47,221 nucleotides of DNA from Alphaproteobacteria bacterium (GTDB lineage Bacteria; Pseudomonadota; Alphaproteobacteria; Rs-D84): contig JAGCET010000040.1 of assembly GCA_017650505.1 (NCBI GenBank), positions 1 through 47,221 on the forward strand. Direction: 5' to 3'. Shown piece by piece: positions 32,045 through 41,079 of this stretch. Below the pieces are notes generated by a model. It was not told the DNA's origin and ran no database searches. It saw only the letters and a list, made by a program, of their open reading frames with translations. Both the position numbers and the translations under genes were made by a program. Every line of letters begins with the position of its first letter. Position 1 is the first letter of the stretch.

Positions 32045-33034
32045 ATGAAAAAAGTTATATTTGCGATTTGTATGGCGTGTACGTTCGGCGCATTTGCGGC
32101 GAATGAAGAATCGGTGACATCGCGGGAATATGTTGATGCAGGGTTGGGCGCAAAACAAGACACACTTACCACAACCGGTGCGGGTGTGATGACGTTTGAT
32201 TCCACGCAAACCGATGGTATTGGGCAAAAACCAATTTATAATCCGAACGGCGATTATGTTGCACAAGCAGATGCACTGGTCACCGCGTCCACCGCAAATA
32301 TCGCAATTCAAAACGCAATCGCTGCAGAATTTGTTTGCATTGCATGGAAAAACGATGACCCGAATGATGAATGTCTGTTAGTACAAATTAAAAACTCGCA
32401 ACCGCAACCAATTTTACCAAATGTGTACACCGCATTGGAATACATTGAAAGTACCGGAACACAGTATATCGATACAAATATAAATTGGAACTCGGTAACC
32501 AGATTTGTTGGCAAAGCTCAACAAGATATTGGTGCTGGTGGCAGTTATAATCTGTCTGTTCTTGGGGGAACTACAAATTCTTCTTGTACATATACTGGTT
32601 TTTTTGGAACTGCATATTGGGGTTCGCAAGGTGGTATAAGAGAGTGGTATTGGGGTACGGGAATCCTGCCAACTGTTATGGCGAATTTTGATATTTATGT
32701 CGACGAGAATAATGATTGGGCGGGGTATGTAAATAATGTGCCAACAAATGGTGGTAGTAGAAATCTTTTTAGTGGAAAGGTAGTAATTATGGGTACTAAA
32801 ACTCCGAATGGTGCAATTTGTCAAAATAGACGTTTTAAAGGAAAAGTTTGGTATATTAAACTGGTCGGTACCAATGGTAACAATTTATTCAACGGTATCC
32901 CTGCGCGCCGCAACAGCGATGGTGAATTGGGACTGTATGATTTGGTGTCGGGAACATTCTTTACTAATGCTGGGGATGGCGAATTTGTTGCGGGCCCGTT
33001 GCAAAATGTCTACCTGCCAACCGGCAATCAATAA
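32045..33034 (+). CDS. Exported modular protein with a LamG-like C-terminal domain
   Basis: This 329-residue protein has a signal peptide (MKKVIFAICMACTFGAFA) and an N-terminal SVTSREYVDAGLGAKQDTL module, similar to phage-tail-fibre-like KQDTL linkers and to the exported protein at 21386. The C-terminal domain starts ALEYIESTGTQYIDTNINW and ends RRNSDGELGLYDLVSGTFFT. That architecture recurs in phage and surface proteins of gut bacteria and suggests a concanavalin/LamG-like sandwich. A surface or carbohydrate-binding role is inferred only. The gene has AAAAAGGAAG before the ATG and lies between inverted REP-like repeats, as a cassette would. Confidence 0.72.
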   Translation: MKKVIFAICMACTFGAFAANEESVTSREYVDAGLGAKQDTLTTTGAGVMTFDSTQTDGIGQKPIYNPNGDYVAQADALVTASTANIAIQNAIAAEFVCIAWKNDDPNDECLLVQIKNSQPQPILPNVYTALEYIESTGTQYIDTNINWNSVTRFVGKAQQDIGAGGSYNLSVLGGTTNSSCTYTGFFGTAYWGSQGGIREWYWGTGILPTVMANFDIYVDENNDWAGYVNNVPTNGGSRNLFSGKVVIMGTKTPNGAICQNRRFKGKVWYIKLVGTNGNNLFNGIPARRNSDGELGLYDLVSGTFFTNAGDGEFVAGPLQNVYLPTGNQ

Positions 33035-33036
33035 AA

Positions 33037-33090
33037 AAAACGGGCGCATCCGTCTTCGCTTACGCTTCGTCGCGATTCACTGCGCCCGTT
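33037..33090 (+). terminator. Terminator with an enlarged loop after the secreted protein gene
   Basis: AAACGGGCGC (about 33041-33050) pairs with GCGCCCGTTT (33082-33091) across a 31-nt loop rich in CTTCGC/GCTTCG. The same CGGGCGC stem with a 3-nt loop occurs at 9271-9287, so the loop seems to have expanded here. Confidence 0.6.
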
Positions 33091-33092
33091 TC

Positions 33093-33135
33093 ACTAACCA
33101 TTGCCTCGCCGTAGCGAAGCGCATGCGGGACTAAC
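33093..33135 (+). repeat. REP-like element, type 1 (right copy)
   Basis: ACTAAC (33093-33098) and ACTAAC (33130-33135) enclose TTGCCTCGCCGTAGC (33101-33115) and a nested hairpin CCG-ta-GCG-aag-CGC-atg-CGG. It is inverted relative to 31984-32030 and ends two bases before the infB stop codon. Confidence 0.75.
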
Positions 33136-33137
33136 CA

Positions 33138-35534
33138 CTACAACTGTGCTTTTACTTCTTGCACTTCATAGCATTCGACGCGGTCGCCTTCTTTCAGGTC
33201 GTTGTATTTATCAAAACTCATACCGAATTCGACACCGCCCGAAACTTCTTTGACTTCGTTCTTTTCACGGCGCAATTCACCAATTTTCCCATCGTATATA
33301 ACAACATTGTCGCGCAACAACCGCACAAAGGCGTCTTTCTTAATAACGCCTTCGCTCATACGGCAACCGGCGACGCGTATGCCCTTGCCAACCGTGAACA
33401 GTGCGATAACATCGGCATAGCCAATAAAGTTTTCTTTTCTTTCTGGTGCCAATTTACCGGACAAAATTTCTTTGATTTCGTCGGTGATGCGATAGACGAC
33501 ACTGTGATAACGAATGTCGACGTGCGCATTGCGCGCCATATCGCGCACCGCAGAATCCGCACGAACGTTAAATGCAATCACAACCGCACCGGACGCGGTG
33601 GCCAACCGAATATCGCCTTCGGTGATTTGACCAACACCCGACGACAGGATTTCAACCGATGCCTTATCTGTTTTTATATCGCGCAACATATCGGTTATTG
33701 CCTCTACACTGCCTTGGACATCGGCGCGCAGAATAATCGGCAAAGTCAATTTGCTGTCGCCCGTATTTTGTTTCGCAAACAATTCTTCCAACGAAGAACG
33801 TTTAACCGCATTCGCTTTGTCGCGGGCACGCTGGGTGCGCCATGCGGCCACTTCGCGACATTGGGCTTCGGTTTCCATAACATTCAAACGGTCGCCGGCC
33901 AATGGCACAGAATCCAACCCCAAAACCATCACTGGTTGCGCAGGATGTACAGATTTCACGCGTTCGCCGTTCGACATAACAAGCCCGCGTACACGACCAA
34001 ATGTTTCGCCGACAACGAATACATCGCCGACCTTTAACGTACCCTGGCGAATAATGACGGTTGCAACCGCGCCCAGGCCACGTTCCATCTTGGCCTCTAC
34101 AACCGTTGCAACGGCGGGCATATCCGGGTCCGCACGCAGATCCATCATTTCGGCCTGTAATAAAATTGCATCTTCTAATTTATCCAGACCGATTTTTTGT
34201 TTGGCCGATATTTCGACACATTGAACATCACCGCCCATTTCTTCAACCTGAACTTCCTGTTGCAAAAGGTCGGTTTTAACCCGCTGCGGATTCGCCTCGG
34301 GCAGGTCGATTTTGTTTATCGCGACAATAAACGGAACCTTGGCCGCACGAATGTGATTTATGGCCTCGATAGTTTGTGGCATAATAGAATCATTCGCCGC
34401 AACAACCAAAACCACGATGTCCGCCATTTGGGCACCACGTGCGCGCATTGCGGTAAATGTCTCGTGTCCGGGCGTGTCCAAAAATGTAATAACCGCACCC
34501 GATTTTGTTTTAACTTCGTACGAAGAAATGTGTTGGGTAATACCGCCGGCTTCGCCCGCAACAACATTTGCATTACGGAAAGCGTCCAACAGCGAAGTCT
34601 TACCATGGTCAACGTGTCCCACAACCGTGACAACAGGTGCGCGTGGTTTCAAATTTTCTGGATTTGGTTCACGTTCTAATATTTCTGCATACGGTTTAAC
34701 CTCTACCCGTTTTACCGTTGCACCAAATTCGCCGGCAATAATTTCCGCCGTGTCTGCGTCAATAGATTGGTTTTGTGAAACCATCATTCCCATTTCCATC
34801 AACTTTTTAATGACATTGCCGACCTTTTCCGCCATTGCCGCGGCCAAGTCTTTAACAACAATCGTATCGCCCAATGTCACTTCGTGTGCAACCTTTTGCG
34901 GCGCGTTGAACATCGCACGCGCTTTTTCACGGAAACGCTTTAACGAAGCCTCGGACCGGCGACGGTTCGCATTGCGCAGGCCGATTGAATCTTCGTCATC
35001 GTCGTCGCCCATCACAATGTCTTGTAATGATATTTTTCCGGTTTTGTTGAAATCTTTGCGTCCGCCACCAAATTTGTTGTTTTTGCGGGGCGTGCGCACA
35101 TCGTCTGCATCGTCATCAACATTATTACGACGGGCAGACATACGTTTTTGATTGTTTGCGTGCGGCGAAACAGATACAGGTTCCGGATCTTCTTCGGCGG
35201 CCGATGAAGAGTTTTCGCGCGCGGCCAGTTGTTCTTTGACCTGTTCATACTCTTTATTTTCGCGTGCAATTTCCGCCTCGCGCGCGGCGCGGGCCGCGGC
35301 CTCTTCGGCTTCGCGACGTTTGCGTTCTTCTTCACGGGCATGGGCCGCGGCCAACACCGCACGTAATTTTTCATCTGCCGGGTTATGCGGCGCACTTGGG
35401 GTCGTAGGTTCTTCACGTAATTCCTTGCTGCCGGGGGCGACAACGCGACGACGGCGTTCCACAAAAACAGAATCACCCTTTTTGCTCTGGACTGCGTCCA
35501 GTGTCACGGATTTTCCAAGTGTTAATGTTGCCAT
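33138..35534 (-). CDS. infB: Translation initiation factor IF-2
   Basis: IF-2 is the GTPase that brings fMet-tRNA to the ribosome and promotes subunit joining. The 798-residue product has a charged N-terminal region (Lys/Glu/Arg-rich, about 20-230) and an IF2-N module ([20 protein letters not shown]). The G domain follows with [14 protein letters not shown] (G1), GGITQHI (G2), DTPGHETF (G3) and NKIDLPEA (G4). Domains II-IV then run to the C-terminal [10 protein letters not shown]. It lies 24 bp after nusA in the conserved nusA-infB order. Confidence 0.97.
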   Translation of the reverse strand: MATLTLGKSVTLDAVQSKKGDSVFVERRRRVVAPGSKELREEPTTPSAPHNPADEKLRAVLAAAHAREEERKRREAEEAAARAAREAEIARENKEYEQVKEQLAARENSSSAAEEDPEPVSVSPHANNQKRMSARRNNVDDDADDVRTPRKNNKFGGGRKDFNKTGKISLQDIVMGDDDDEDSIGLRNANRRRSEASLKRFREKARAMFNAPQKVAHEVTLGDTIVVKDLAAAMAEKVGNVIKKLMEMGMMVSQNQSIDADTAEIIAGEFGATVKRVEVKPYAEILEREPNPENLKPRAPVVTVVGHVDHGKTSLLDAFRNANVVAGEAGGITQHISSYEVKTKSGAVITFLDTPGHETFTAMRARGAQMADIVVLVVAANDSIMPQTIEAINHIRAAKVPFIVAINKIDLPEANPQRVKTDLLQQEVQVEEMGGDVQCVEISAKQKIGLDKLEDAILLQAEMMDLRADPDMPAVATVVEAKMERGLGAVATVIIRQGTLKVGDVFVVGETFGRVRGLVMSNGERVKSVHPAQPVMVLGLDSVPLAGDRLNVMETEAQCREVAAWRTQRARDKANAVKRSSLEELFAKQNTGDSKLTLPIILRADVQGSVEAITDMLRDIKTDKASVEILSSGVGQITEGDIRLATASGAVVIAFNVRADSAVRDMARNAHVDIRYHSVVYRITDEIKEILSGKLAPERKENFIGYADVIALFTVGKGIRVAGCRMSEGVIKKDAFVRLLRDNVVIYDGKIGELRREKNEVKEVSGGVEFGMSFDKYNDLKEGDRVECYEVQEVKAQL

Positions 35535-35558
35535 ATTTTACCCTTTGGTTTTTAATGT

Positions 35559-37151
35559 TTATTCTGTAATATCGGCATTTCTCGTTGTGGTTTCGTCGTT
35601 GCCTTCATCAGAATCAGAACGTGTTATACCGTATGCAACCTCACGCGATTTCATAATGATGCGGTCGGCCAAACGCGGACTTACCATTTCTTCACCGACA
35701 ATTTCAATCAGTTCGTCTGATGCCAAATCCGCCAAATCACTAAGTGTTTTGATTCCGGCCTCGCCAAGTTTCAACAGAATAGGGCGTTTTACAAAACTGA
35801 ATGTCAACAAATCGTCAGACATACCAAGTTCATGACCACGGTTAAAATATTCATTTTCAATGCGGTCCAAATATGCCTTGGCACGGTTTTGTAATTCTGT
35901 GGCCAATTCGGCATTGAAACCTTCAATGGATTCCAATTCGGCGACATCAACAAACGCGATTTCTTCAATACTGCGGAATCCTTCGGACACCAACAGGTGC
36001 GCAATCATTTCATCAACGTCCAAACCACTGATAAACAATTCGGTTTTTTCTTTGATTTCTTTGGCACGATTTTCTTGTTCTTCGGCCTCGTTCACGACAT
36101 CGATATTCCATCCAGTCAATTGTGAAGCTAAACGTACGTTTTGCCCACGACGTCCAATTGCCAAAGATTGTTGATCTTCGGTTACAACAACTGTTGCCTT
36201 GCGTGTATCTTCATCAACGATGATTTTTGCGACCTTGGCCGGTTGCATAGAATTTACGATGAACACCGCCGGGTCTTCGGAATACAAAATAACGTCAATC
36301 TTTTCACCGTGGCATTCGTTTATAACCGGTTGGATACGTGTACCCTTGATACCGACGGTCATACCAACCGCGTCAATCGATGGGTCGGCCGTTTCAACCG
36401 CAATCTTGGCATGTGAACCCGGTGCACGTGCCACAGATTTGATTTTGATGATACCTTCGTAAATTTCTGGAACTTCTTGGGTGAACAGTTTTTCCATAAA
36501 CATCGGATGTGTCCGGGTCAGGAATATTTGTGGGCCCGTATTGGAACGGATAACATCCATAATCAGTGCGCGCACACGGTCGCCAACCGCCAACCGTTCG
36601 CCGGGAATCAGTTCGGTACTTTTGATATAACCTTCGGCCTTGCCGTTTATATCAACAAAAACATTTCCGAATTCGATACGTTTTACAACGCCATTTACAA
36701 TGTCGCCAATAGTATCTTTGAATTCTTCAAATTGGTGCCCACGTTCTGCGTCGCGTACACGTGCAGTCATAATTTGACGTGCGGTTTGGAACGCCATACG
36801 ACCAAATTCCGGTTCGGGCAGTGGGTCTTCGACAACGTCACCAACCGACGGTTTAGAACTATATTTTTTTGCTTCGGCCACGGTCAACATAGTGAATGGA
36901 TTGTATTCTTGGTCTTCGGCCAAAGATTCCGGTGATTCGATAACATCGAATAGCCGCTTTACATGAATTGCACCGTTTTTGCGGTCAATGTTCGCAGTAA
37001 TGTTAAATTCTTCACCATATTTATGTTTGGCGATTTTCGCAATTGCGGCCTCTAGTGATGAAAAGACCATTTCACGATCGATTTGTTTCTCGCTGGCCAA
37101 AGAATCGATGGCCAACAGCAAATCTTGACGCGGCATAGCAACAACAGACAT
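35559..37151 (-). CDS. nusA: Transcription termination/antitermination factor NusA
   Basis: NusA binds RNA polymerase and modulates pausing, termination and rRNA antitermination. The 530-residue product has the N-terminal domain (LLLAIDSLASEKQIDREMVF), an S1 domain (GDIVNGVVKRIEFGNVFVDI) and KH1/KH2 (AVGMTVGIKGTRIQPVINEC; SLAIGRRGQNVRLASQLTGW). Two C-terminal helical acidic repeats follow (SEGFRSIEEIAFVDVAELES; LLKLGEAGIKTLSDLADLAS). AAGGAG precedes the ATG. rimP, normally next to nusA, is absent. Confidence 0.96.
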   Translation of the reverse strand: MSVVAMPRQDLLLAIDSLASEKQIDREMVFSSLEAAIAKIAKHKYGEEFNITANIDRKNGAIHVKRLFDVIESPESLAEDQEYNPFTMLTVAEAKKYSSKPSVGDVVEDPLPEPEFGRMAFQTARQIMTARVRDAERGHQFEEFKDTIGDIVNGVVKRIEFGNVFVDINGKAEGYIKSTELIPGERLAVGDRVRALIMDVIRSNTGPQIFLTRTHPMFMEKLFTQEVPEIYEGIIKIKSVARAPGSHAKIAVETADPSIDAVGMTVGIKGTRIQPVINECHGEKIDVILYSEDPAVFIVNSMQPAKVAKIIVDEDTRKATVVVTEDQQSLAIGRRGQNVRLASQLTGWNIDVVNEAEEQENRAKEIKEKTELFISGLDVDEMIAHLLVSEGFRSIEEIAFVDVAELESIEGFNAELATELQNRAKAYLDRIENEYFNRGHELGMSDDLLTFSFVKRPILLKLGEAGIKTLSDLADLASDELIEIVGEEMVSPRLADRIIMKSREVAYGITRSDSDEGNDETTTRNADITE

Positions 37152-37187
37152 TCGTTTTCTCCTTTGTAATCTGTCTTTTTTTTTACT

Positions 37188-37214
37188 AAGGGCGGGGTTT
37201 TGCGCCCCGCCCTT
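37188..37214 (-). promoter_or_regulatory. GC-rich hairpin in the nusA leader
   Basis: AAGGGCGGGG (37188-37197) pairs perfectly with CCCCGCCCTT (37205-37214) over a 7-nt loop. It lies between the nusA promoter and its ribosome-binding site, and no T-run follows on the minus strand. It may stabilise or regulate the mRNA. Confidence 0.55.
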
Positions 37215-37243
37215 AAAATTATTTTAATTCTAAGAACATCGTG

Positions 37244-37271
37244 ATTATAACACCGAATCGACGAAATGCAA
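37244..37271 (-). promoter_or_regulatory. Promoter of nusA-infB
   Basis: On the minus strand TTGCAT (37271-37266), a 16-nt spacer and a perfect TATAAT (37249-37244) predict a start near 37237 and a leader of about 85 nt that contains the hairpin. Confidence 0.65.
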
Positions 37272-37280
37272 ATATTTTTT

Positions 37281-37316
37281 ATATGTTGACAATGATTTTT
37301 ATTTTGATATGTTGAC
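37281..37316 (+). promoter_or_regulatory. Putative promoter with repeated ATATGTTGAC
   Basis: ATATGTTGAC occurs at 37281-37290 and again at 37307-37316. TTGACA (37286-37291) with TATGTT (37308-37313) gives a 16-nt spaced promoter for the following gene. The repeat could be an operator pair or chance. Confidence 0.4.
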
Positions 37317-37340
37317 GGCGGTTATAACAGGAGTTTTGCT

Positions 37341-37898
37341 ATGGATGATAACACTATTAAGATAGTATATGATATAGCGGATGGTGTTCCGGATACAAGG
37401 TATGTTTTTACAAAGAAAAGCAACGTGCAATACTTTGATTATGGTGATCATTCATGTACTGTGTACGATGTGTTTGATAAAAGTAGACAACGCAAACATG
37501 GCAACAAATCATTCAGAATACTTAAAGAATATGGCCAATTGTTCGTCGGCGACACAAAACTTGACCCAACGGGTCTTGAATATGCCAAATGTACCAAGGC
37601 AATACAAATGTTTGACGAACAAGAAATGGCATTGGTACAAGAATTAGATTATTTTATTTATGATGAAAAACATCTTTTTGCGTACAGGGTTGATTGTGCA
37701 AAAAAGAAAAATGGGAATATATGGTACAAAGTGACGTTAAATAATAAACCCGAATTTGCTATTGTTCAACACCCAGATGATACATTATACCTGAATAGGT
37801 CAAATGCGAATCATACTCATGCAAAAAATGTTAAGATAGACCAAAATATGTTGAATGCGTTATTATATCATGCCAAATCGCCAATTATATACCGATAG
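37341..37898 (+). CDS. Unknown 185-residue protein
   Basis: I do not recognise this protein. It has no signal peptide or membrane segment. It looks mainly beta-stranded and polar (NVQYFDYGDHSCTVYDVFDK; FGTY-free core; HLFAYRVDCAKKKNGNIWYK) with three cysteines and ends HAKSPIIYR. AGGAG precedes the ATG. Codon use is more AT-rich than the flanking lptF and nusA genes, which fits an accessory or acquired gene. It stands alone with its own promoter-like repeats. Confidence 0.65.
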   Translation: MDDNTIKIVYDIADGVPDTRYVFTKKSNVQYFDYGDHSCTVYDVFDKSRQRKHGNKSFRILKEYGQLFVGDTKLDPTGLEYAKCTKAIQMFDEQEMALVQELDYFIYDEKHLFAYRVDCAKKKNGNIWYKVTLNNKPEFAIVQHPDDTLYLNRSNANHTHAKNVKIDQNMLNALLYHAKSPIIYR

Positions 37899-37997
37899 AA
37901 TATCATTGGGTTGTAAATCGTTTGATTCTGTGATGTAAACATTTTTATTACAATATATTTGACGACATTGTGTTTGGGTTTTATACTTGAATCAGTA

Positions 37998-39056
37998 ATG
38001 AAAATCATAGATAAATATTTTACAAAACAGTTGGTCGGGATTTTTATTATGCTGTTGCTGATATTGACTGGACTTGCATGGATGGTCCAGATTATGTCTA
38101 TGATGAAATTCCTTATAAATTATGGTGTGCGTTTGACTAATTTTTTGGGTCTGACATTGATGATTGTTCCGTTCATCATATCTATTATTGTGCCATTTGT
38201 GACATTTATTGCCGTGTTGTTTGTATATAACAAATTGATTGGCGATAACGAAGTTGTGGTTATGGCGGGTACAGGAATGTCGCCCGGACGCCTTGCACGT
38301 CCAGCACTTGTGTTGGCGGGAATTTTAACGATTGCACATTTGGTGCTAAATATATTCATTGTTCCCGCAAGCCAGGCTAAGTTTTACGACACTCAATGGA
38401 ATTTGCGATATGGTTTGGCGCATCTGAAATTACAAGAGGCGGCATTTACAGAAATGTCACCGGGATTGGTTGTGTATGTCGATAAGGTTTCGGGTTATGA
38501 TTTGAATCATATTATGTTGTCCGACACACGGCACGAAAACCATCAAATGATTATATTTGCGCGGACGGGAAAATTGGTGACAACGATGCGCGGACTGTCC
38601 ATTGTTATGCAAGATGGTTCGCTTCAGGCGACAAATAACGGTATGATTGTTGGCACGTTTGACCGATTTGACATGGACCTTAGTGTGACGGAACAAACGA
38701 ATAATTCTTCGTTCAAGGCACGTCGTATGTCCACCGACGCATTGTTGCATGAAGATTTTAGCCGTTTAACAAAAAAACAATACAAAACGGTTATGACCGA
38801 ATTGTGCAATCGTTTTTTGGGGCCGATAATGAACTTTATACTTGTGGCATTATGTCTTGCTATACTATTGCGTTCATCACTGTTGCGTCGTCGGGCAAGT
38901 TTCGCTCCTGCGGCCGCGGTTGTTGCGATGTCGGGTGTAATGGCGGCATTTATGTCTGCATCAAATATGCTATCATCTATGTCTGATTTTTGGATATTGT
39001 GTGGCATTCAAATGGCATTACTTGCAATAATAATGGTTGTGTTATTCAGAAAATGA
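37998..39056 (+). CDS. lptF: LPS export permease LptF
   Basis: LptF is one of the two inner-membrane permeases (with LptG) that extract LPS for transport to the cell surface. The 352-residue product has three N-terminal TMs (FIMLLLILTGLAWMVQIMSM; LGLTLMIVPFIISIIVPFVT; about 95-120), a periplasmic beta-jellyroll domain and three C-terminal TMs. NEVVVMAGTGMSPGRLARPA is the coupling helix for LptB. Start MKIIDKYFTKQLVG matches the family; the frame is open 39 bases upstream. The stop overlaps the lptD start. lptG and lptB are not in the window. Confidence 0.88.
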   Translation: MKIIDKYFTKQLVGIFIMLLLILTGLAWMVQIMSMMKFLINYGVRLTNFLGLTLMIVPFIISIIVPFVTFIAVLFVYNKLIGDNEVVVMAGTGMSPGRLARPALVLAGILTIAHLVLNIFIVPASQAKFYDTQWNLRYGLAHLKLQEAAFTEMSPGLVVYVDKVSGYDLNHIMLSDTRHENHQMIIFARTGKLVTTMRGLSIVMQDGSLQATNNGMIVGTFDRFDMDLSVTEQTNNSSFKARRMSTDALLHEDFSRLTKKQYKTVMTELCNRFLGPIMNFILVALCLAILLRSSLLRRRASFAPAAAVVAMSGVMAAFMSASNMLSSMSDFWILCGIQMALLAIIMVVLFRK

Positions 39057-41065
39057 GGAAATTTGTCCTTGCTCTTTCATTTGTTTTGTTGTCACGTGCG
39101 GCCGGCGCGATAGCCGTTGATTTGAACGAGCCGAAAACTATCAATGCCGATAAAATAGAATATAACCTTAAATCAGGTGCAATAAAAACAACTGGCAAAA
39201 CCGAGATTACGAATAAGTCTGGGCAAAAGATGACATTGCAAGATTCTTATATTAGCAAAGATGGTACCAATTTGTCAGGCAACGATATTCAAATATGGTT
39301 GGGCGAACACGTTTATATGGAATCGGGCAATGTTGAACGCAAAGGTGATATTACTATTGCGAGTGACGGAACCTTTACCGCGTGCAAGAACTGCGACAGT
39401 TATGGCGAGGCATGGGAAATTACTGCAAATAAAATTAAACATAATTTAGATACGCGGATGTTGGCGTTCTATAATATGACATTTTGGGCATACGATTTTC
39501 CAATATTTTGGTTGCCATATTTTGATATGCCCGACCCGGGTATAAAGCACAGAACCGGATTTTTAACCCCGAATATGGAATCGACAAACAAGATGGGTAC
39601 ACAAATAAATGTGCCGTTCTATATATATATTTCCGATACGCACGATATGACAACCACTCTGTCGTATCTGACAAGTGAAAATCCGTTGTTTCAGGTTGAA
39701 CATCGTCTTAATGGCGAACATTCCGAATTTCGCACACGTGGCGCATATACCCACAATCGTGATGGCGAAGACCGTTGGTACGTATTTAATGATGATATAA
39801 TCGAAATGGGTGATAATGCGCGTGCAACAATATTTTTGGAACGTGCGTCCGATAAAACATTTTTACAGAAATATGGATTTTATGGGGAACAGCCTTATTT
39901 GGATTCTGGGACGCGTATTGAATTGTTCGGCGAATCTGCATATGCTGTGGCCGATGCGCATATATTCCAAGAATTACGTGACGCAACCGGAAACATTTCC
40001 GTGCCAAACGGAAATATTTTACCAAACATTCGCGGAATTTATCAAACGCGCCCATTGTTCGCATCAACGTATGCATCTATTATGGGTGATGTGTTGGGGA
40101 TTACGGGTGATGGCCGTTATTCGCAACGTGCCATTGGGGAAGCCCGCATAACATCGCCATGGACAATTTGGGGTGGAAATCGTATAACCGCAAGTTTGGC
40201 GACGCGCTATGATATTTACAATTTTCACAATACTGAAATGGTTGATGGTGATATTTATTCGGGGATAAAAAATCGATTTTTGCCAAGTGGGTATCTGGAG
40301 TGGGGATTGCCGTTGTTCAGACCCGGTGCAGAATGGATTCAAACATTGGAACCGCGGGCACGTATAACGATGATGCGTCATATCCACGACAGCCAATTTG
40401 CCGCCGACAATGATTCTGCGGGTGCTTTATTATCGGATGCGACATTGTTTTCAAACAATCGGTTTTCTGGGCTTGATTTGTGGGAAAATGGTACATTCGC
40501 AGATTATGGATTGCGATGGGCGGCAACAAATCCCGAAGGAAAAAATATCGAAATCTTTGCCGGTCAAACATATGATTTTACAAAACGTGAAGCAACCGAC
40601 CGCAACAGTGGTTTCCACAATGGTCAATCAGATTATGTCGGACGTATTGGATATAATAATATGGATTGGTTAAATGTGTATTCTCGGTTTCGTTTGGCCA
40701 AGGAAAATTTGGAACTGCAACACATGGAAACAAATGCGACGATTGGTAATTCACGAAATTATATAAACGTTGGTCATATTTGGTCGCGCCAGTTTGTAGA
40801 CCTTGTCCCGGCGGCCGAATATATTCATGAAGTTATGGGTGGTGTCGGATTTGCGATAACAAACCGGTGGTCTGTGGGTTGGAATGCGATATATAATATA
40901 ACCGATAACCACTTTCAACAGCATAGTGGCGCATTGTATTACGAACACCCGTGTTATTATTTAAGCGTTGGTTATCGCCGTGATAGCGCAATCAAAGAAG
41001 ACTATGTCGGCACAACCACATTTCAATTCAGATTCGGCATAAGTGTCGATGGCCAACACTATTAA
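39053..41065 (+). CDS. lptD: LPS assembly protein LptD
   Basis: LptD is the outer-membrane barrel that, with LptE, places LPS on the cell surface. The 670-residue product has a signal peptide (MRKFVLALSFVLLSRAAGA) and an N-terminal jellyroll like LptA/OstA (KTINADKIEYNLKSGAIKTT). The LptD barrel follows (FPIFWLPYFDMPDPGIKHRTGFLTP, about 150-175) and ends TTFQFRFGISVDGQHY. The start overlaps the lptF stop (ATGA). The pair TACKNCD before the barrel and CYYLS near the end may provide the disulfide-forming cysteines. A SurA-like chaperone gene follows, as in E. coli. Confidence 0.93.
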   Translation: MRKFVLALSFVLLSRAAGAIAVDLNEPKTINADKIEYNLKSGAIKTTGKTEITNKSGQKMTLQDSYISKDGTNLSGNDIQIWLGEHVYMESGNVERKGDITIASDGTFTACKNCDSYGEAWEITANKIKHNLDTRMLAFYNMTFWAYDFPIFWLPYFDMPDPGIKHRTGFLTPNMESTNKMGTQINVPFYIYISDTHDMTTTLSYLTSENPLFQVEHRLNGEHSEFRTRGAYTHNRDGEDRWYVFNDDIIEMGDNARATIFLERASDKTFLQKYGFYGEQPYLDSGTRIELFGESAYAVADAHIFQELRDATGNISVPNGNILPNIRGIYQTRPLFASTYASIMGDVLGITGDGRYSQRAIGEARITSPWTIWGGNRITASLATRYDIYNFHNTEMVDGDIYSGIKNRFLPSGYLEWGLPLFRPGAEWIQTLEPRARITMMRHIHDSQFAADNDSAGALLSDATLFSNNRFSGLDLWENGTFADYGLRWAATNPEGKNIEIFAGQTYDFTKREATDRNSGFHNGQSDYVGRIGYNNMDWLNVYSRFRLAKENLELQHMETNATIGNSRNYINVGHIWSRQFVDLVPAAEYIHEVMGGVGFAITNRWSVGWNAIYNITDNHFQQHSGALYYEHPCYYLSVGYRRDSAIKEDYVGTTTFQFRFGISVDGQHY

Positions 41066-41079
41066 AAAAAGGGGGAAAG

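Noticed and set aside
31984..33135. Insertion sequence around the exported-protein gene
   Set aside because: There are inverted repeats but no transposase gene and no clear target duplication, so it is reported as a REP-like bracket rather than an IS.
33159..34037. 292-residue open frame antisense to infB
   Set aside because: It lies wholly inside the strongly supported infB gene on the opposite strand and has no family features. It results from codon bias.
34360..35151. 263-residue open frame antisense to infB
   Set aside because: It is a Ser/Thr-rich shadow of the IF-2 coding sequence without any start signal.
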